Below are positions 1-64,000 of a DNA stretch of 64,000 nt, piece after piece. Within the stretch, counting starts at the first letter, position 1, and every line of letters starts with the position of its first letter. The notes under the pieces were generated by a model. The model did not search any database and was not told the DNA's origin. It saw nothing but the letters and a program-made list of their open reading frames with translations. Source of the DNA: Ashinkailepas kermadecensis (taxonomy: Eukaryota > Arthropoda > Thecostraca > Neolepadidae); the NCBI GenBank assembly GCA_034440615.1, contig JAOTOM010005141.1, forward strand, positions 1 to 64,000, read 5' to 3'. A program made the position numbers and the translations under genes.

Positions 1-446
1 ACCTTTGCATATGTGATGCAGACAAATTGGTCATGATAACACAATTGGATTGATAGTCCCTCCAGAACTCAGGATGTGACATTGATTTCATCTGGTCTGG
101 TACATGCCTCACAAAATACAAACTGATGCTCCCTTACAAACAATTACTGATAGTATTTTAGCTAAATGAATGTACTGAATGCAAGGATATCCCCTGCATA
201 TACTATGATAGGGGAGGGTCAGGAAATGTTTTGGAATATGTGTTGGGTGCCAGGAAAAGAATGAAAATTATCCTCTCTGGCCTGGGATTCCTCAAGATTT
301 TCCTCTCCCAATCCAGGATTCTAAAACATAAATCAAACTCATCATATGTGACCTGTCATACCTGTAATGTAATGAGTGCATCTGCAGCCAAGACAGACTT
401 GTGCTCTCCATCCCATTCCCAAAGCATTTCTAAGTAGGTTCAATTC
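1..446. other. Unannotated upstream DNA
   Basis: AT-richer sequence than the rest of the window. I see no conserved coding block or repeat; short open frames look random. Confidence 0.5.
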
Positions 447-612
447 CTTGGGTTTTTTTATGACTCATTCAACTGCTAGGTCATATAGCGTCGCCAACTT
501 CTCACGCCGATTGGTCGCGGGTGGACTCGGTAATGCCGCCCGTTGCGAGATTCGAACCCACAATCTTGCGATCAAGAGTCCGACAATCTACTGACCGAGG
601 TACCGTGGCCCC
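447..612 (-). mobile_element. tRNA-derived SINE, family A
   Basis: Read on the - strand: a tRNA-like head with an A box near CTCGGTCAGTAGA and B box GGGTTCGAATC, a body containing CGACCAATCGGCGTGAGA and GACGCTATATGACCTAGCAG, and an A-rich end. Flanks AAGTAGGTTCAATTC (432-446) and AAGTATGTTCAATTC (613-627) form a 15-bp target-site duplication with one mismatch. Confidence 0.88.
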
Positions 613-627
613 AAGTATGTTCAATTC

Positions 628-2047
628 AAGGATTACTGAACCTTTTTGAGGATTTTGATATAGTGATTGAGTTTGGATCCCATACCTGATTGCAATATAC
701 CAAATGAGGCATAGCATGCTGGATGTAGTTTTATTGCTGCTTCCTTTCTTCCTTCCTAGCTATTCTGTATGTTGTTACATTGTTAAATGGAAGGTCAAAA
801 CCAAAAACCCCAAGCATGTAGGTCAGATCTGAATCATGAGGCATCATCACAAGCTATGTGCCCACCCTTGTTTCATTTAGCTAGCACACTCTGTTTGGAG
901 ACCAAGCAGAGTCACAACAGTAACAGTCTGCACTGGGGGGATGCAGAAGTGCTGTGCATGGACATGTTTGATGTTATTTTTCATTGTCTGTGCCATTGTA
1001 ATGCAGCAGGCTATGCTGTAAAGTGTCGTGCATTTCCAATGCCTTTAGTTGATGGGCTCAATAGTCAACCTTCCAAAGATGAGGATGGCCAGTATATGAA
1101 TACTTTGTGGATGGTACATAGCTTGGACAACAGAGGTAGCCTTTTTTATAATGTATGGGCATTATTGATTCAAAAGGTTTGTGACATTGGCGTCCCAGGG
1201 ATACTATGGTGAAGTTGGACACCAGGACGTTCGCCTGGGATGCACACATATCAGGATTAGTTCAGCTTTATGTACTTGCACAACTAACTATATGTTATTC
1301 CATCTGATTTACATTGCATATTCATCCAATAAAATTTTGTGTGGGGTTATTTATATTTGTAGCTTCTTAGCTAAGATTATGCTTCACTGTGCAGTGTGCA
1401 TGGGTACTGGTGCAAATTGTCAGCCTTTTCTTAGAACTGGCAATTTCTCAGCTGACATAGCTATGGTCAACATTGTCCCAAGGTAACATGGCAAGCAGCA
1501 GTTTGGGAGTGGCAGGAAAGAGGAGTCTTCCCCATCCCCAACTCAGCTGGGGTCGCACTCCTTAACTTCACAGTTCATTGTGCAATCTTTGGGGCGCTGG
1601 TTTCTGGCATTGGCATGGACTACTGCTGCTAGCAGTGGTTATGCTGCAACTAATAACATCACAGCTTGGCATCATAAATGGAGAACACAGTATAATAGTT
1701 TTGCACACATTTCAGTTGCAGCTCCATTTTCTGTGGTAGTAATATGCATCTCTTCCACTTTGAATGCTATTTTGCCATTACTGTGCCAAATATACTTTCT
1801 TTGCACATTTCATAATGCCAATCTTCTCAAAGTTGTATAACAGGGGCTGCAAAAACATTGCTGGCAGACAGTTTTCTTCTTTAGTCGTCGCAAAAAGAAA
1901 GTTTTTCTTCACTTGTGCTTGTAGACAGAAATTGATGCTTGAACCCAGCGCCGCCCTCATCATCTCGGATCTTCTCCTCACAATTTCCAACGTGTCGCAG
2001 TTTGACGCCAGCATGACCTTCAGTAGCTAGAACGTTCTGTTCCTGCC
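628..2047. other. Unannotated upstream DNA
   Basis: Low-GC stretch with a 141-codon open frame (787-1212) that has no recognisable domain and a composition like its surroundings. I do not call a gene here. Confidence 0.4.
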
Positions 2048-2205
2048 GACCCATTCAACTGCCAAGCTGTGCGGCGTCTCCGATCCCTCGCTGCGATTGG
2101 TAGTGGGTCGGCTCTGCGATTAGAAATCAAGCGCTCTGTTCCCCGCCCACACCCGTGACACATGCGACCAGTCTGCATATCATTCAGGGTGAAGAGTCGC
2201 GGACG
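2048..2205 (-). mobile_element. Diverged SINE family A copy
   Basis: On the - strand the end reads ACCAATCGCAGCG, then GACGCCGCACAGC and TTGGCAGTTGAATGGGTCG, recognisable as a mutated version of the family A body and tail. The tRNA head is eroded. Confidence 0.5.
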
Positions 2206-2883
2206 ACCGGTCCCCATTGATGGGTGGAATTCTTGAGTTCGGGTAGTTTTTCTTCAATGTAACGCCCATTGTTGTGTCGCTTGGTAATATCCCCTACTGA
2301 GCGGCGAGTTCCTGTTTGGACTCTGATCAAGGCACGGCAATCTCCTTCCACCAACTGAATAAATACAGAAGTCTCCTGATAACGTAGTGTCAGCCATGCT
2401 GTCTGTCGTCGCTAATAACAGGTCGAAGTAATGCATAGAACTGCACGCCAGTGATGAATAAAGAAGCAGCAAACAATGTGCATTGAACGCAATAATTGTA
2501 CTTTTTCATTAAATGGAATCTACCAGAAACAGCTTCCTGGGTTTAAGTCATGCAGGGGTTGCTTTATATGCATAATTGTGTAATGAATTTGTTAGTGTTC
2601 TAAGGAAAAACTTTGTTTCTCATTTTATTTGGCACAAAAATGATTGCATTAGGGTGGATGCCCTACCACCTTAGCCCATCAGCTGGTTGGGGTAGTCAGG
2701 CTTTAGCTGACATTGGCCGTTCAGGTCATGCACAATCCACTGAAGTCATTTTGAGAATCCATGACCCTGATTACGACAGACCGCACAAAGTTGGCTCCGT
2801 CATGTTCGTGGATTATCTGAGCCCGGTTGTCTAAGGTCGGACTGTCACTCTAGAGTGAAGCAGGCGTGCGAGCTGGCCGACTG
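2206..2883. other. DNA immediately upstream of the CerS coding start
   Basis: This may hold the 5'-UTR or promoter of the gene, but I see no convincing TATA box, initiator or CpG-rich core. No coding block is visible. Confidence 0.3.
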
Positions 2884-3199
2884 GTGGGAGGTGTATGCTG
2901 ACAATGTCTCCGCCATCGGCCGACTGGCTGGCGGTGTACGCTGACAATGTCACCACCATTGGTTGGCGGTGTACGCTGACAATGTCTCGCTGGCGGTGTA
3001 CGCTGACAATGTCTCCACCACTGGCTGGCGGTGTACGCTGACAATGTCTCCACCACTGGCTGGCGGTGTACGCTGACAATGTCTCCACCACTGGCTGGCG
3101 GTGTACGCTGACAACGTCTCCACCACTGGCTGGCGGTGTACGCTGACAATGTCTCCACCACTGGCTGGCGGTGTACGCTGACGATGTCTCCACCATCGG
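2884..3199 (+). repeat. 35-bp minisatellite ending 12 nt before the CerS ATG
   Basis: About nine copies of a unit with core GGCGGTGTACGCTGACAATG, followed by TCTCCACCACTGGCT. The last copy is altered to CACCATCGGCAG and runs into CCCGCCAGC-ATG. The open frames across it (both strands) are repeat translations, not genes. Confidence 0.9.
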
Positions 3200-3211
3200 C
3201 AGCCCGCCAGC

Positions 3212-62392
<59,181 letters not shown>

Positions 62393-62964
62393 CGCGCGCC
62401 ACCCGGACCTGCCCGCGAGATTCGCGATAAATCAAACAGGTCGTCGGTGCCAGCCGCGACCCGTCCAGTGGTGGTTGTGTTTCGCCCGGCTGGCGGGGGC
62501 TGGCCGGCGCGGAGATGTTCCTCATTCTGTGCTGGATGGTCGTGACGGAGCGCTGCAGCTGGACGGAGGAGGGAGTCAAGGCCGTGACGGCATGCGAGTG
62601 TGTACCGGGCTGCTATGGAGCCGGGCGGATGGCCTTTAGGCCGCCGCCACCTACAGGTTTAATGAACAATGCCATGTGAGAGGTGGCATCTAGAAACTGC
62701 AATCTGCTGTGTACAAATTACTCATAATTTTGTTTTCGTTGCGATATCTACCCACCGAAATTGTCCGCCTGTGTTTTGTCGGTGTTTTGGGGACGTCACC
62801 CTCGGTATCAGTGACGTCACCGGCCGGTCAGGACTGAACGCGGTGCAATGAGCCGGGTTTCGGCGCCGACGCTGGTCGGCTGGCGACACGGACGCTGGCG
62901 TGCCGCCATAGGCATGCCTGTAACGATACTGTCACTCGCACACTGGCCTACGTAAAATACAGTC
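62393..62964. other. Region after the CerS stop codon
   Basis: Probably contains the 3'-UTR, but no canonical poly(A) signal is evident. A GC-rich part is followed by AT-richer sequence from 62650. Confidence 0.4.
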
Positions 62965-63575
62965 CGAGACTGCAGTACCAGAGTACATGTACTGCGGTGT
63001 ACCAGGGTGCCCGTAATATGGTGTACCAGAGTACATGTACCGTGGCGAACCAGAGTACATGTACTGTGATGTACCAGGGTGCCTGTACTGCGGTGTACCC
63101 GAGTACATGTACTGTGGTGTACCAGAGTACATGTACTGTGGTGTACCCGAATACATGTACTGTGGTGTACCAGAGTAAATGTACCGTGGTGTACCAGATT
63201 GCCTGCACCGTGGTGTACCAGGGTAAATGTACCGTGGTGTACCAGGTTGCCTGTACCATAGTGTACCAGAGTACATGTACTGTGGTGTGCCAGGGTGCCT
63301 GCACCGTGGTGTACCAGAGTACATGTACTGTGGTGTGCCAGGGTGCCTGTACTGTGGTGTACCAGGGTAAATGTACTGTGGTGTACCAGGGTGCCTGTAC
63401 TGTAATGTGCCAGGGTGCTGTGCTGTACCAGGGTGCCTGTACCGTGATGTACCAGGGTGCCTGTACTGTGGTGCACCAGGGTGCCTGTACTGTGGTGTAC
63501 CAGGGTATCTGTACTGTGGCGTACCAGGGTGCCTGTACTGCGGTGTACCAGGGTGCCTCTACTGTGGCGACATTG
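62965..63575 (+). repeat. 24-bp minisatellite
   Basis: GTGTACCAGAGTACATGTAC, TGTG and GTGTACCAGGGTGCCTGTAC, TGTG variants, about 25 copies. A period of three times eight explains the 248- and 240-codon pseudo-frames. Confidence 0.95.
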
Positions 63576-64000
63576 TGCCGCGCTGGTCGTGGCTGTGCTG
63601 TGCCAGTGTGTTGCGGCCAGCTCTGTGAAGCTGGCATAACTGTACGACTGCCTACATATCGATGTTTGCTTACATTCCGACTGACCCGGCTCACCGCCGA
63701 GCCACGCTTCTCGTTGTAATCTTGGTTCTGTGTGATGGACAGGTTGTGTAGAAATGCGTGTTATAATATGTTGCCACTGTCTGTCCGGGTGCCAGGTACT
63801 GATTTTAACAGCACCAGCTGTGTGTATCCTGGTGATCGTACCATGCTAGCGCCAATGGTACGATTTCTTGAGGGTGCGTGGTTTTACGTGTGTATGTGCT
63901 GGTTAATACAAGTTGTGTGAATCTGCGTGCCACCTGCCGACGCGGCCCTCTCAACGCCGGACGTCCCCGCTCAACTGCTGAGTGGTTAGTGTCCACAGAC
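63576..64000. other. Downstream end of the window
   Basis: No array or coding block recognised. Confidence 0.4.

Noticed and set aside
787..1212. 141-codon + strand frame
   Set aside because: No recognisable family, composition like the surroundings, no evident splice partner. It could be an exon of an unknown gene but nothing supports it.
62948..63694. 248-codon - and 240-codon + frames
   Set aside because: Products of the 24-bp array downstream of the gene; low complexity.

Overview
The window is eukaryotic, animal genomic DNA. Its one recognisable host gene is a complete ceramide synthase (LAG1/CerS family; called schlank in insects), read on the + strand from an ATG at 3212 to a TGA at 62392. 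I rebuilt it by matching conserved CerS blocks to GT/AG junctions with consistent phase. Nine constitutive coding exons (3212-3384, 14484-14604, 16472-16584, 35303-35411, 43998-44090, 44533-44661, 53328-53446, 61689-61833, 62237-62392) sum to 1158 nt, or 385 residues plus stop. That is a normal length for the family. A tenth, optional 75-nt exon (56936-57010) fits the phase exactly. The protein has the N-terminal sequon, the homeobox-like half-domain, and a TLC/Lag1p domain with HH and HxxxD-type catalytic blocks. It ends in an acidic SDSSEE tail. Residue choices look most like arthropod CerS. An arthropod, perhaps a crustacean, is likely but not proven.

The introns are extraordinary. About half of the 59-kb gene is tandem repeats: microsatellites and about 40 minisatellites with units of 7-90 bp, the largest being about 73 copies of a 55-bp unit at 38.3-42.3 kb. 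Most long open frames in the window are artefacts of these repeats. Several arrays sit directly on splice junctions. The exon 2, exon 3 and exon 6 arrays are built from units that contain the real splice site plus 46, 30 and 16 nt of coding sequence. Arrays at exons 1, 4 and 5 stop within a few to a few tens of bases of the coding sequence. The gene therefore carries dozens of copied splice acceptors and donors. This is the most unusual feature of the window.

Layout: 1-2.9 kb, AT-richer upstream DNA with SINE copies. 2.9-16.6 kb, exons 1-3 with arrays. 16.6-35.3 kb, intron 3 with GA/CGTG microsatellites, SINEs, a LINE gag remnant and a 36-bp perfect hairpin. 35.3-44.7 kb, exons 4-6 with the giant 55-bp array. 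44.7-53.3 kb, intron 6 with SINEs, the 54-bp and 66-bp arrays and a LINE RNase H remnant. 53.3-62.4 kb, exons 7-10 with a CACGTG-rich array and compound microsatellites. 62.4-64 kb, downstream DNA with a 24-bp array.

Mobile DNA includes a tRNA-derived SINE family with clear target-site duplications, very short 5'-truncated tail insertions, a second SINE family, and three decayed LINE fragments (gag zinc knuckles, RT-to-RNase-H region, RNase H). No CRISPR array, bacterial gene or rRNA was seen. The only tRNA-like sequences look like SINE heads.
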